A DNA stretch of 64,000 bases from JAMOQA01 sp964420365 (GCA_964420365.1 CAYQTA010000060.1:90812-154811); one strand, 5' to 3'. Positions 15,693 to 26,085 are shown, counted from the first letter of the stretch. Numbers and translations: made by a program. Notes: generated by a model not told the origin, from the sequence alone.

Positions 15693-17110
15693 CCCGTCCG
15701 CCTCGCGAAACGCACGGCGACGAAGCCGTCCGTGTCCTCGTCCTCGGGACGGGTCGCCAGGTACGGGATCCCGCCTTCCTCGGCGACCAGCCCGTCCGCC
15801 GCGGATCCGAGGACCGCGCCCGGGTCGACCGGGACGAAGCCGGGATGCCTCTCGAGGAACGCGCGGGCCTGCCCGATCCCCTCCTCCTCCTCGAGCGAGC
15901 AGACCGCGTAGACGAGCACGCCCCCGGGTGCCACGAGGGGTGCGGCGGCGTCCAGCATCCGGGCCTGGCGTTCCGCGCAGTCCGGGATGTCCTCCGGCCT
16001 GACCCGGTGCCTCTTCTCCGGCCGTCGCCGGAACGTGCCCGTTCCCGAGCACGGGGCGTCGAGCAGGACCGTCCCGAAGCGTTCCCGTGGCAGGGGGGGG
16101 CGGGTCGCGTCGGCAACGATCGGCGCCACCTTCCCCGCCGGGGCGCGCCGGGCGAGCAGCGCCGCGAGGTTGCGGGCGCGCCGGGGGAAGATCTCGAGGG
16201 CGACGATTCCCGCCGTCTCTCCCTGGGCGAGGATCGCCGCCTTGCCACCGGGCGCCGCCGCCAGGTCCGCGACGGCTTCTCCGTCGGTCGGCATCGCCAG
16301 GGCGGCGACGAGGGCGGCTCCCTCGTCGACCAGGAGGAAGTCACCCCGGGCGAACGCCTCGGTCAGCTGGGGGGCGCCCTTCTGCACCACCAGGCCCCAC
16401 GGGTGCCGGCGCGCCGGGCGGGTCTCCACCCCCTCCCGCGCGAGCGCCTCGGCGAGGCGCTCGCGGCCACCCCGGTCGGGACGCGCCACCAGGAACGGAC
16501 GCGCCGGCCGGAGGGCCGCCTGCACCAGGCGCTCCGTTCGTTCCGCCCCGTAACGCAGGACCCACCGGCGATGCAGCCAGGCGGGGATCGTCGCCGCCGG
16601 GTCCGGCTGCGGAACCTCGCCGGAGAAGACCTGGCGGAGGACCGCGTTGACGAGACCGGCGGGGCGAGGTCCGCCCAGCGCCCGCATCGCCGACACCGTC
16701 GTGTCCCCCGCGATGGCGGGCTGCTTGCCGAGGACGGTGGCCTGCGCCACGCCGAGGCGCAGGGCCGCCCGGACCTCCGGCCGGAGGCGGGCGAGGCCCC
16801 CGTGGACGAACGGGGCGAGGATGCGGTCGAGGGCTCCCTGCCACCTGAGGGTCGCCAGGACGAGCACGTTGAGAAACCTTCGCTCCCGGGCGTCGGCGAA
16901 GCGGCGGGAGCGCGACTGGAGCAGTCGATCCGACCAGGCGCCCCGCTCCACTTCCGCGAGGACCCGGATGGCCTCCGCCCGGACTCCCGGGTCCGGCTTT
17001 CCCGGACGGTCCCCGGCCTTCCCGGGATCGCTTTCCGAGGCCGCGTGCCCGCCCGGGCCCGTCTCCGCGTCGCGCCGCTCCTCCTCGGGATGCCGCGCCT
17101 CGTCGTTCAT
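15689..17110 (-). CDS. rsmB: 16S rRNA (cytosine-967-C5)-methyltransferase
   Basis: 473 residues. The first 35 residues are a charged, low-complexity extension. Then comes a NusB-like RNA-binding domain (RAEAIRVLAEVERGAWSDRL onwards, to about residue 175) and an SAM-dependent methyltransferase domain: LAAAPGGKAAILAQ, DAPCSGTGTFRRRPEKR with one catalytic Cys, and YAVCSLEEEEG with the other. This is the RsmB/Sun architecture, which methylates C967 of 16S rRNA. ATG 17110 overlaps the fmt stop by 4 nt. Confidence 0.94.
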   Translation of the reverse strand: MNDEARHPEEERRDAETGPGGHAASESDPGKAGDRPGKPDPGVRAEAIRVLAEVERGAWSDRLLQSRSRRFADARERRFLNVLVLATLRWQGALDRILAPFVHGGLARLRPEVRAALRLGVAQATVLGKQPAIAGDTTVSAMRALGGPRPAGLVNAVLRQVFSGEVPQPDPAATIPAWLHRRWVLRYGAERTERLVQAALRPARPFLVARPDRGGRERLAEALAREGVETRPARRHPWGLVVQKGAPQLTEAFARGDFLLVDEGAALVAALAMPTDGEAVADLAAAPGGKAAILAQGETAGIVALEIFPRRARNLAALLARRAPAGKVAPIVADATRPPLPRERFGTVLLDAPCSGTGTFRRRPEKRHRVRPEDIPDCAERQARMLDAAAPLVAPGGVLVYAVCSLEEEEGIGQARAFLERHPGFVPVDPGAVLGSAADGLVAEEGGIPYLATRPEDEDTDGFVAVRFARRTG

Positions 17111-18072
17111 CGCTCTCCTCCGTCCTCGAGCCGTCCACCGATCTCGAGGTGCCTCCCCGCCACGGCGGCCGCGGCGGGCATCACCCGGGAACCGGCCGGC
17201 TGCACCCGGTGGACCCGCAGGACCGTCCCCTCCCCTGCCGCGACGTCGACCGCCTCTCCCGCCTTCCGCAGCACGGTCCCCGGGCGCGCACCGGTCCGCT
17301 CTCCCGCGAGCGGCTCCACGTCGACGAGCCGGATCATCCCCTTCGGACCCCGGGCGACCACCGGTGGCCAGGGGACGAAGGCCCGCACCTTCCGATCGAT
17401 ATTTTCCGCGGGCTCGTCCCAGTGGACAATCCCCATCTCCTTCGTGATCGGCGGGGCCCACGTGACACCATCTTCCGGCTGGGGCCGCGGCTCGAGCCCG
17501 TCCGCTGCCAGCCGGTCGAGCGTTCGCAGCAGGAGCCCGGCGCCGAGTTCCGCCAGTCGGGCCCCGAGGCGCGCCGCGTCTTCCCGGGGGCCCACGGCGA
17601 CGCGCTCCGCCAGGAGGATCGGCCCGGTATCGAGACCCCGGTCCATGCGCATCGTGGTCACGCCCGTCTCCCGGTCGCCGGCGAGGATCGCGTGCTGGAC
17701 CGGGCTCGCCCCGCGGTGGCGCGGAAGCAGGGAGAAGTGGACGTTCACCGCGCCGAGGCGTGGCGCGTCGAGCAGCCGGCCCGGAAGGATCTTCCCGTAG
17801 GCGACGACGACCAGGACGTCGGGGCGCAGGGCGAGGATCGGCTCCCGGTTCGCCCGGCCTCGCAGGGTCTCCGGCTGGAGCACCGGCCCGAGGCCCCGAT
17901 CGATGGCGAACTCCTTCACCGGCGGCGGTTCGGGCCTGCGGGACCGGCCCCGCGGTCGGTCCGGCGCCGTGACCACCCCGGCGACCCGGTGGCGGGATCC
18001 GGCGAGGGCGGCGAGCGTCGGCACCGCCCATTCCGGGGTGCCGAAGAACACCACCCTGAGCCCGTCGTCCAC
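17107..18072 (-). CDS. fmt: methionyl-tRNA formyltransferase
   Basis: 321 residues. Fmt formylates initiator Met-tRNA using 10-formyl-THF. The start GTG 18072 has GGGAGG 6 nt upstream and opens LRVVFFGTPEWAVPTL. Signature features: VVAYGKILP, NVHFSLLPRHRGASPVQ (the formyl-THF site with catalytic Asn and His) and MDRGLDTGPIL with the catalytic Asp. The C-terminal tRNA-binding domain starts around KVRAFVPWPP. It lies 17 nt after def, the standard arrangement, and overlaps rsmB. Confidence 0.97.
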   Translation of the reverse strand: MDDGLRVVFFGTPEWAVPTLAALAGSRHRVAGVVTAPDRPRGRSRRPEPPPVKEFAIDRGLGPVLQPETLRGRANREPILALRPDVLVVVAYGKILPGRLLDAPRLGAVNVHFSLLPRHRGASPVQHAILAGDRETGVTTMRMDRGLDTGPILLAERVAVGPREDAARLGARLAELGAGLLLRTLDRLAADGLEPRPQPEDGVTWAPPITKEMGIVHWDEPAENIDRKVRAFVPWPPVVARGPKGMIRLVDVEPLAGERTGARPGTVLRKAGEAVDVAAGEGTVLRVHRVQPAGSRVMPAAAAVAGRHLEIGGRLEDGGER

Positions 18073-18089
18073 GGGTGCCTCCCGGCGTC

Positions 18090-18608
18090 CTACGCGGTCC
18101 ACTCTCCCCGCCGGCGGAGCTTCTCGATCTTCCGGAGGGCGAGGCGGCGCTTGAGGGGGCTCATCCGTTCGAGAAAGACGACCCCGTCCAGGTGGTCCAC
18201 CTCGTGGCAGACCGCCCTGGCGTAGAATCCCTCGGCGACCTCCTCCACCGGGTTCATGTCCAGGTCCAGGGCGGTGAACCGCACCCGCATCGGCCGGGTG
18301 ATCACCTCGAAGATCCCGGGGAAACTCAGGCACCCTTCCTCGCCGGTCTGCGACCCCTCCTCCTCGACGATGCGGGGGTTCAGGAAGACCTTCACCTGGT
18401 CGGGCTCCTCCCCCGCGGTCAGGTCGATCACCATCACGCGCCTGCGGTCCGCCACCTGGTTCGCGGCGAGGCCGACTCCCGGTTCCGCGTGCATCGTCTC
18501 GACCATGTCCGCGACCAGGGCCCGGAGCTCGTCGTCCACCTCGCTGACCTCGCGGGTCGGCTCGAGGAGGACCGGGTCGGGATAGAGGACGACGGGACGA
18601 ACGGCCAT
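18090..18608 (-). CDS. def: peptide deformylase
   Basis: 172 residues. Def removes the formyl group from nascent proteins. All three conserved motifs are present: GVGLAANQV, EGCLSFPG with the metal-binding Cys, and HEVDHLDGVVF with the HExxH metal site. ATG 18608 has AGAGG about 7 nt upstream. It is the first gene of the eight-gene minus-strand operon that runs to SMUG1. Confidence 0.97.
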   Translation of the reverse strand: MAVRPVVLYPDPVLLEPTREVSEVDDELRALVADMVETMHAEPGVGLAANQVADRRRVMVIDLTAGEEPDQVKVFLNPRIVEEEGSQTGEEGCLSFPGIFEVITRPMRVRFTALDLDMNPVEEVAEGFYARAVCHEVDHLDGVVFLERMSPLKRRLALRKIEKLRRRGEWTA

Positions 18609-18652
18609 GGCGGTTTCCTCTCGCGGCGGCACCTGTCTCCGGCCACCCCCGG

Positions 18653-18681
18653 ACGCTACCACCCGGCCCGGGACCGGTCAA
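18653..18681 (-). promoter_or_regulatory. candidate promoter of the def operon
   Basis: TTGACC (18676-18681, 5 of 6) and TAGCGT (18653-18658, 3 of 6) with a 17-nt spacer; the -10 is preceded by TGG, an extended -10 element. The predicted leader is about 38 nt. Confidence 0.45.
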
Positions 18682-18877
18682 AGACGCGCGCCGTCGTCCC
18701 CCCGGGGAGCCGCCCGTCCTCCCGGGGAGACGGTCCCGTCCCGCGGTCCCGGCCCGGGCCAACGAGCGTATCTGCCGGGAACCCGGGGAGATGCGTGACC
18801 AAGCGAGGCCGCACGACCGTCCGGCACGCTTGTTGCTTGCTGGAGATGTGGACCCGACCGGGGTCCCGGAGGCCACC

Positions 18878-21262
18878 ATGAGAACCGACCGTCAGCGACG
18901 ACGCCCCGGACACCCCGCGCACTCCGCGGGCCTCGCCATCGTTGCTCTCCTCGTCGCGGGATCGCTTCTTCCCGCCACCCGCGCCCAGGACGCCCGTGTC
19001 TCCCTGGACGGAACGACCGCGCCGGGGGAAGCGGAGGCGGCCCTCGCTCCCGAGACGAGCCCGGCGTTCGCCCGGATCCGTTTCGAGGAAAACGGCGTCC
19101 ACGTGATTCGCCACGAGGGTTACGAGGAGGACCTGGTGTTCAACGCGCCCCTCTACCCCGGGGACCGGCTGGAAACCGGCGCACGCCAGCGGGTCGAGGT
19201 CCAGTTGCCCGACGGAACCCTCGTGCGCGTCGATCGGAACACGGTGGTCGAGTTCTTCGGGTTCGCGGACCCGACGCGGCCCGACGATCCCGGCCTGTCG
19301 CTCCTCGGGCTCGTCCGGGGGAACATCCAGGTCGACGTACCGGATCCCCGTGGTGGCCGGGGGTTCCGCGTCGACACGCCCGCCGCCTCCGTCTATCCGC
19401 TCGAGCCGACCGCCTTTCGGGTCGACGTGGAACCGGGCGACCGCGTGCGGGTGTCCGTCGAACGGGGCCGGGCGGAGGTCGCCGGGGAACACGGCACCGT
19501 CGTGCTCGTCGGCGGGATGCGCACGCGGGTCGTCCCCGGTCGTGGCCCCCGCCGCCCCTGGTCGTACAACGTCCTCGTGCGGGACGGCTTCGATGCCTGG
19601 GTCGCGGCCCGGGACGACGTCTACCGTCTCCGCGCGGCGCCGGGACCCGAGTACCGGGAACTGCCGGAACCGGTCCGCCCGTACTACGGAGAGTTGTCCC
19701 GCTACGGCGAGTGGATCTGGGTGGACGGCTGGGGCTGGTGCTGGCACCCGGACGAGGGCCCGGACTGGCGCCCCTACGTGCGCGGCCGGTGGGTTCCCGG
19801 TCCCTGGGGGCCCGTCTGGGTCGGTGCGGAGCCCTGGGGCTTCGCCGTGTACCACTACGGCCGCTGGGAGTGGTACGCGTCCGCGGGCTGGGTCTGGATT
19901 CCCGGAACCGCCTTCGCCCCGGCATGGGTCACCTGGTACTACGGGCCCCGCTGGGTCGGCTGGTGCCCCCTCGGCTGGTACGACGCACCGGTGCACGTGT
20001 CGATCGGGTTCGGCTGGGGCTGGGGGCCGTTCGACCACCATCCGTGGGTGTTCGTCGGCTACCACGACTTCTGGTACGTCGATGCCTGGCAGGTCCACGT
20101 CCATCACGTGATCGTCGACGACCTGCGCCGGGGGGTGATCTCCCGCCGAGCGATCCTCCCGCCCCGACGGGGCCGCGGCCCCCGTCCCGGCCATCGCCGG
20201 CCCCGGCCCGGCGCGAGGCCCCGCCCGGCGAAGCCCGGGGACCCGCGTCCCGTGCGACCCGGGCCGGGACGGTTCCGGCTCGAGCCGGGTACCGTGCTCG
20301 CCCGCGCCGAGCGGATCGCGCGGACCAGGCCGGCCATCGCGCGGCGGGTGACCGAGGCGGATCCCCTCGTTCGGCCCGCCCGGAAGCGGGGGTTCCGCGA
20401 GGTGGAACGTGACCTGGTCCGTCCACGCCGGTCCGGGAAGGCGGAGCCCGGGGGAAGGGCCGCGGGACGCGTCGGTCCCGGCTCCCGGGGGAAAGGGACG
20501 CGCGCCGGGAAGCCCGGAAAGGGTCACGGCGTCACGGGCCGGGCACGGGACGACCGGCGGGGCCGGACCGCGGCTCCCGGTGGGAAGGAACGGGTCGTTC
20601 CCGGCCGGCCGGGCCGTTCGCGGAAGCCGGGAGCGTCCCCCTCGCCGCGGAGGGAACGCCCGGTGATCCGCTACCGCAGGCTGGAAGGGGACGGCGGTGG
20701 AGTCGACCGGCGACGCCCGGGAAACCGGGCCCCCGCCGCCCCGCCGAAGGCCGATCGCCGCCGACCGGGGACGGACCGGGGGCGGAAGCCGGCCGTTCCC
20801 GCCCATCCCGCGCGGCCCGTCCGACCTCGCGGGCCCGCGCGGGAGGTGGCCCCGGCGCGTCCGCGGATCGTCCCCGAGGGCGAGCGTGGAGTACGGCACT
20901 TCCTCGGGAACCTGGGACGCGGCAGCGGGGCCACGGTCCGCCCCGGGTCCGGCGGCCCGGGGAAGCGACAGGCCGGCACCCCGGTCCCCGTACGCCCGGT
21001 CCGGCCGGCGCGCCCGGAACGGGGAGCAGCCCCGGTATCCCCGCGCCGCGCCCCGGCCCGCCCCCCGGTCGCGACCCCGGGCAGGCGGGCACCCCGCGGC
21101 CCGCGGGCCACGCCCTCCCGGCCTCCCCGGGCGACACCCCGCAAGGCACCGACCCCTCGCCGGGCCCCGCGGTCGGCAACTCCCCGGCGCGGCGGTTCTT
21201 CCCGGTCGAGCGGCCGACACGGTGGTGGCGCAAGGCGCGTCCGCCCGCGGAAAAAGGACTGA
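18878..21262 (+). CDS. FecR-like/DUF6600 secreted protein with Trp-rich domain and long Arg/Pro tail
   Basis: 794 residues from ATG 18878 with GGAGG upstream. A Sec signal (HSAGLAIVALLVAGSLLPATRAQ) leads to a FecR-like beta domain (about 45-230: LYPGDRLETGARQRVEVQLP, RVDRNTVVEF, LVRGNIQVDVP). Residues about 245-410 form a Tyr/Trp/Gly-rich DUF6600-type domain (WGWCWHPDEGPDWRPYVRGR, WGFAVYHYGRW, WVWIPGTAFAP). The last 370 residues or so are Arg/Pro/Gly-rich, highly basic and probably disordered. Exported location is likely; FecR-like domains often couple to sigma factors or sit at the envelope. Function is unknown to me. It stands alone, convergent with the M48-like gene. Confidence 0.82.
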   Translation: MRTDRQRRRPGHPAHSAGLAIVALLVAGSLLPATRAQDARVSLDGTTAPGEAEAALAPETSPAFARIRFEENGVHVIRHEGYEEDLVFNAPLYPGDRLETGARQRVEVQLPDGTLVRVDRNTVVEFFGFADPTRPDDPGLSLLGLVRGNIQVDVPDPRGGRGFRVDTPAASVYPLEPTAFRVDVEPGDRVRVSVERGRAEVAGEHGTVVLVGGMRTRVVPGRGPRRPWSYNVLVRDGFDAWVAARDDVYRLRAAPGPEYRELPEPVRPYYGELSRYGEWIWVDGWGWCWHPDEGPDWRPYVRGRWVPGPWGPVWVGAEPWGFAVYHYGRWEWYASAGWVWIPGTAFAPAWVTWYYGPRWVGWCPLGWYDAPVHVSIGFGWGWGPFDHHPWVFVGYHDFWYVDAWQVHVHHVIVDDLRRGVISRRAILPPRRGRGPRPGHRRPRPGARPRPAKPGDPRPVRPGPGRFRLEPGTVLARAERIARTRPAIARRVTEADPLVRPARKRGFREVERDLVRPRRSGKAEPGGRAAGRVGPGSRGKGTRAGKPGKGHGVTGRARDDRRGRTAAPGGKERVVPGRPGRSRKPGASPSPRRERPVIRYRRLEGDGGGVDRRRPGNRAPAAPPKADRRRPGTDRGRKPAVPAHPARPVRPRGPAREVAPARPRIVPEGERGVRHFLGNLGRGSGATVRPGSGGPGKRQAGTPVPVRPVRPARPERGAAPVSPRRAPARPPVATPGRRAPRGPRATPSRPPRATPRKAPTPRRAPRSATPRRGGSSRSSGRHGGGARRVRPRKKD

Positions 21263-21295
21263 GGGCCGGGGGACGACGACGAACGGCCGCCCGGT

Positions 21296-22234
21296 TCAGG
21301 GCGCGGCGAAAACGGCGAAACCTCCGACCGCCCGCCGGTAGACTTCCCGGTTGACCAGGGAAGCGGGACGGGCGACCAGCAGGGCGGCCTCTTCCCGGAG
21401 ATCCCGGGCCCGCGCCACCGCACCGGCGAACCGGCTGCCGGCTCCCTCGAGGGTTCCCGGCTCCAGAAGGACCGGAACCGCTGCCGCCCGGCGGGGATCC
21501 CATCCCGCGCGGGCGATCCGCCGGAGGGCCTCCAGGTCGGCCTCCCGCTCGAGCTCCGGGCCCCACCCGACCAGCAGCGACAGGAGCAGGGCGTCCCGCA
21601 CGGTCCGCCGCCCCCCGGCGCGCAGGAAGGAGAGCAGTCCTCCCCGGTGCTCCCGCCCCGTCCCCGCGAACCGCCGCCCGACGAGGCCCCGGCCTTCGAG
21701 GGCGACCTCCCGCGCGAGGACGAAGGCGAGCTGGGCCTCGTCCTCGAGCACCGCCAGCATGCCGAGCGAGCAGACCAGCCGGCGGCCACCGGGAAGGAGA
21801 CAGGCGAGGGGCTCGCCCCCGTCGAGGAGGTGAACCCGGGCCGGCTCGGACCCCGGCGCCAGCCGGTCGAGGACGCCGGCCACGTAGTCCTCGAGGCGCT
21901 CCGTCTCGACGGGCCGACCCGTGACCTCCGGCAGCAGGTCTTCCAGGAGGCCGTCGTCCAGGGGAGCCGACGGGCCGTCCTCCTCGTGCAGGCAGGGATG
22001 GTGATCTTCTCCCCCGGACGGTGCGGGCCAGGCACAGCGGGGACACGGATCGAGACCCCGGCCCTCCCGGTCGGCGGCCTGGCCACACGACCGGCAGGCA
22101 AGAAGCCCGCCGGGGAGCGGGACGTCCACCGGGACCAGGGATCCCCGCGCGCCGCAGCGGGGACAGGCCAGGCGCTCCTCGGCCGGCGCGCGGCGGCGCA
22201 GGGCGTCGAGCAGGGTACCGAGCAGGGTCGTCAT
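21296..22234 (-). CDS. M48-peptidase-like protein lacking the HExxH site, with N-terminal zinc ribbons
   Basis: 312 residues. Residues 24-67 carry three Cys-x2-Cys pairs (CPRC, CRSC, CPRC), consistent with zinc ribbons. Residues about 130-260 follow the M48 fold: LLPGGRRLVCSLGMLAVLED, then FVLAREVALE where active members have HExxH, and ELEREADLEALRRIARAGWDP where the third zinc ligand Glu sits. Both metal-binding His are replaced (Arg175 and Leu179) while the catalytic-position Glu176 and the downstream Glu229 remain. It is therefore probably not a metalloprotease and may be a binding or regulatory homologue. No signal peptide or membrane span is evident. The Cys pairs and pseudo-active site are direct readings; the fold assignment is by motif. 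Confidence 0.75.
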   Translation of the reverse strand: MTTLLGTLLDALRRRAPAEERLACPRCGARGSLVPVDVPLPGGLLACRSCGQAADREGRGLDPCPRCAWPAPSGGEDHHPCLHEEDGPSAPLDDGLLEDLLPEVTGRPVETERLEDYVAGVLDRLAPGSEPARVHLLDGGEPLACLLPGGRRLVCSLGMLAVLEDEAQLAFVLAREVALEGRGLVGRRFAGTGREHRGGLLSFLRAGGRRTVRDALLLSLLVGWGPELEREADLEALRRIARAGWDPRRAAAVPVLLEPGTLEGAGSRFAGAVARARDLREEAALLVARPASLVNREVYRRAVGGFAVFAAP

Positions 22235-22671
22235 CGGTCCGGAACGTTCCTCCGGGGTTCAATCTGGTCCCCGCCGGGCCCCGCCGCCAGCCTCCCGTCC
22301 GGGTGGGCCGGAAGCGCCCGATCGGGGACAGGACCGGGATGCGAGGCGGTGGGGGGGCGCCGCCGGGTGCCGGGCGCCACGCCGCGGCGGGCATCCCGTG
22401 CGGAAAGAACGGTCGGAACTCCCGCCCCTCGAAGCCGTTGCCGGGACAGCCTCCCCTCCCGGCACACCTCCGGCGGGTTGACGAGGGGGGCGGTTCGCGC
22501 CTAGAGTTCCGGAATCGTCGCCGGACCCCATCCGGGCGGCGGTCCCAGTGTGTCCAGGACGGCACGGGCCGGTTCCCCGGGGCCCTCACCCCCGGGCGGC
22601 GGGTCCCTCTGCCGCCAGCGGGCCCGGGAGCGCCCCCTTCCCCATTCGCCGGCGCCAGGAGTGAGCAGAAG
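22235..22671. other. divergent intergenic region before the EF-G-like gene
   Basis: About 437 bp between the divergent M48-like and EF-G-like genes. I see no coding sequence with a believable composition. It contains a good plus-strand promoter (22478-22507) and many short GC-rich inverted repeats of uncertain meaning. Confidence 0.55.
22478..22507 (+). promoter_or_regulatory. candidate promoter of the EF-G-like/asnS/rimO run
   Basis: TTGACG (22478-22483, 5 of 6), an 18-nt spacer and TAGAGT (22502-22507, 4 of 6). It predicts a leader of about 158 nt before ATG 22672, long enough for leader regulation, though I see no clear attenuator. Confidence 0.5.
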
Positions 22672-24756
22672 ATGAAGGTCTACGACACCGAAGCCATCCG
22701 CAACGTCGCCTTCGTCGGTCACGGCGACTCCGGGAAGACGTCCCTCGTGTCCGCCCTGCTCTACGCGGCGGGAGCCACCGACAAGCTCGGCTCGGTCCCC
22801 GAGGGGACGGCGCCGACGGACTTCGATCCCGAGGAGGTCGAGCGCAAGGTCTCGATGGCGGTCGCCGTCGCCTGGGCCGACTGGAAGGACCGGAAGCTCA
22901 ACCTGATCGATGCGCCGGGCTACACGAACTTCATCGGGGAGGCCGCGGCGGCCCTGCGCGCCGCCGACAGCGCGCTGATCGTGGTCCACGCCCTCGACGG
23001 GATCGGCGTCCAGACGGAGAAGATGTGGGAGGACTCGGAGAAGCAGTCGAAGCCGGTCCTCTTCGCGATCAACCAGCTCGACCGGGACCGGGCGGACTTC
23101 GACCAGCTCGTCTCGATCCTGCAGGAGCGGTTCGGGCGGCAGGTGATGCCGATCAGCTTCCCCGTGATCGAGGGGGGCCAGCTCGTCGGCGTCGTCGACC
23201 TGGTCTCGGGGAAGGCCCGCCGGCCGAAGGGCGATGGGAAGGACGTCGAGGAGTTCGACCCGCCGGGGGACCTGGCCGACCGGATCTCCTCCGCCCGGGA
23301 ACAGCTCGTCGACATGGTCGCCGAGAGCGACGAGGAGCTGATGGAAGCCTACCTCGAGGCGGGCGAGCTCACGGCCGAGCAGCTCGAGAAGGGGCTGCGC
23401 ACGGCGATCGCCTCCCGCTCCATCTTCCCGGTCTTCGCCACGGCGGCGACGGCGATGGTCGGCATCCACTCCCTCCTCGACGGGCTCGCCGGCTATGCCC
23501 CCTCCCCCGCGGACATGCCGCCGGCGATCGCGAAGACGCCCGAGGGAGAGGAGAAGGAGCTGCCCGCGGACCCGGCCGGCCCGCTCGTGCTGCAGGTCTT
23601 CAAGACCTACATCGACCCGTTCGCCGGTCGAATCACGCTCTTCCGGGTGGTCTCCGGCACGCTCAAGGCCGACCAGTCGGCATGGAACGTCCGCTCCGAG
23701 ACGCAGGAGAAGATGGCCGGCCTGTCCGCGCCGAAGGGGAAGGGTGGCGACAAGGTGCCCGAGGCCAGGGCGGGTGACATCGCGTTCGTGACCAAGCTGA
23801 AGGACACCCGTACCGGGGACACCCTCGTCGGTGACAAGTCGCACGTGGTCGAGATGCCCCCGATCCCGTTCCCGCAGCCGGTGATCGCCTACGCTGTCCA
23901 CGGCGAGGGCAAGGGGGACGACGAGAAGATCGCGAACGCCCTCCAGCGGCTCGCCGAGGAGGATCCGACGATCCGGCTCGAGCGGGACCCGCGCAGCCAC
24001 GAGCTGATGCTCGCCGGGCTGGGCATCGACCACGTCCGCACGGTGATGGACAAGATGGCCCGCCGGTTCAACGTCAAGGGGAACCTGCAGAAGCCGAAGA
24101 TCCCCTACCTCGAGACGATCACGAAGCCCGCCAAGGCGATGTACCGCCACAAGAAGCAGACCGGCGGAGCCGGGCAGTTCGCCGAGGTCCATCTGAGGAT
24201 CGAGCCGCTCCCCAGGGGACAGGGGTTCGAGTACGACTCGGAGATCTTCGGCGGAGCGATCTCGCGGAACTTCTGGCCGTCGATCGAGAAGGGGATCCGC
24301 CAGGTGATGGAGCAGGGCGTGATCGCCGGCTACCCGATGGTCGACGTCAAGGCGGTCATCTTCGACGGCAAGGAACACCCGGTCGACTCGAAGGACATCG
24401 CCTTCCAGATCGCGGGGCGCGAGGTCTTCAAGAAGTGCGTGATGGAAGCGGGTCCCGTCGTGCTGGAGCCGATCATGAAGGTCGTCGTCACGGTCCCCGA
24501 CGAGTGCATGGGAGACATCCTCGGCGACCTGAACCGGCGGCGGGGCAAGGTGCAGGGATCCGACAGCCAGGGTGGCCGCGCGACGATCCGCGCCCTCGTG
24601 CCAATGGCGGAGATGCTGGAGTACTCGGCGACGCTGAAGTCCCTGACGTCGGACCGCGGTTCCTACACGATGGAACTCGACCACTACGAGAAGGTCCCGC
24701 ACGAGATCCAGCAGAAGCTGATGGAAGCCTGGAAACCCCACGAGAGCGAGGACTGA
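22672..24756 (+). CDS. elongation factor G-like GTPase (EF-G2 type)
   Basis: 694 residues from ATG 22672, with AGGAG about 10 nt upstream. It has the five-domain EF-G layout: GTPase domain (P-loop GHGDSGKTS at 16-24), domain II around RITLFRVVSGTLKADQ, domain IV around KKQTGGAGQFAEVHLRIEPL and domain V around PIMKVVVTVPDECMGDILGD. It differs from canonical EF-G at two GTPase motifs: G3 is DAPGY (80-84) instead of DTPGH, and G4 is NQLD (134-137) instead of NKxD. Tyr in place of the catalytic His is usual in the EF-G-like (FusA2) subfamily. The true EF-G is presumably encoded elsewhere. A role in translation or ribosome recycling is inferred only. Confidence 0.88.
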   Translation: MKVYDTEAIRNVAFVGHGDSGKTSLVSALLYAAGATDKLGSVPEGTAPTDFDPEEVERKVSMAVAVAWADWKDRKLNLIDAPGYTNFIGEAAAALRAADSALIVVHALDGIGVQTEKMWEDSEKQSKPVLFAINQLDRDRADFDQLVSILQERFGRQVMPISFPVIEGGQLVGVVDLVSGKARRPKGDGKDVEEFDPPGDLADRISSAREQLVDMVAESDEELMEAYLEAGELTAEQLEKGLRTAIASRSIFPVFATAATAMVGIHSLLDGLAGYAPSPADMPPAIAKTPEGEEKELPADPAGPLVLQVFKTYIDPFAGRITLFRVVSGTLKADQSAWNVRSETQEKMAGLSAPKGKGGDKVPEARAGDIAFVTKLKDTRTGDTLVGDKSHVVEMPPIPFPQPVIAYAVHGEGKGDDEKIANALQRLAEEDPTIRLERDPRSHELMLAGLGIDHVRTVMDKMARRFNVKGNLQKPKIPYLETITKPAKAMYRHKKQTGGAGQFAEVHLRIEPLPRGQGFEYDSEIFGGAISRNFWPSIEKGIRQVMEQGVIAGYPMVDVKAVIFDGKEHPVDSKDIAFQIAGREVFKKCVMEAGPVVLEPIMKVVVTVPDECMGDILGDLNRRRGKVQGSDSQGGRATIRALVPMAEMLEYSATLKSLTSDRGSYTMELDHYEKVPHEIQQKLMEAWKPHESED

Positions 24757-24759
24757 GCC

Positions 24760-26081
<1,322 letters not shown>

Positions 26082-26085
<4 letters not shown>

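Noticed and set aside
22235..22671. A short leader peptide or riboswitch before the EF-G-like gene.
   Set aside because: No conserved aptamer pattern and no Shine-Dalgarno-linked small frame; only a promoter is supported.
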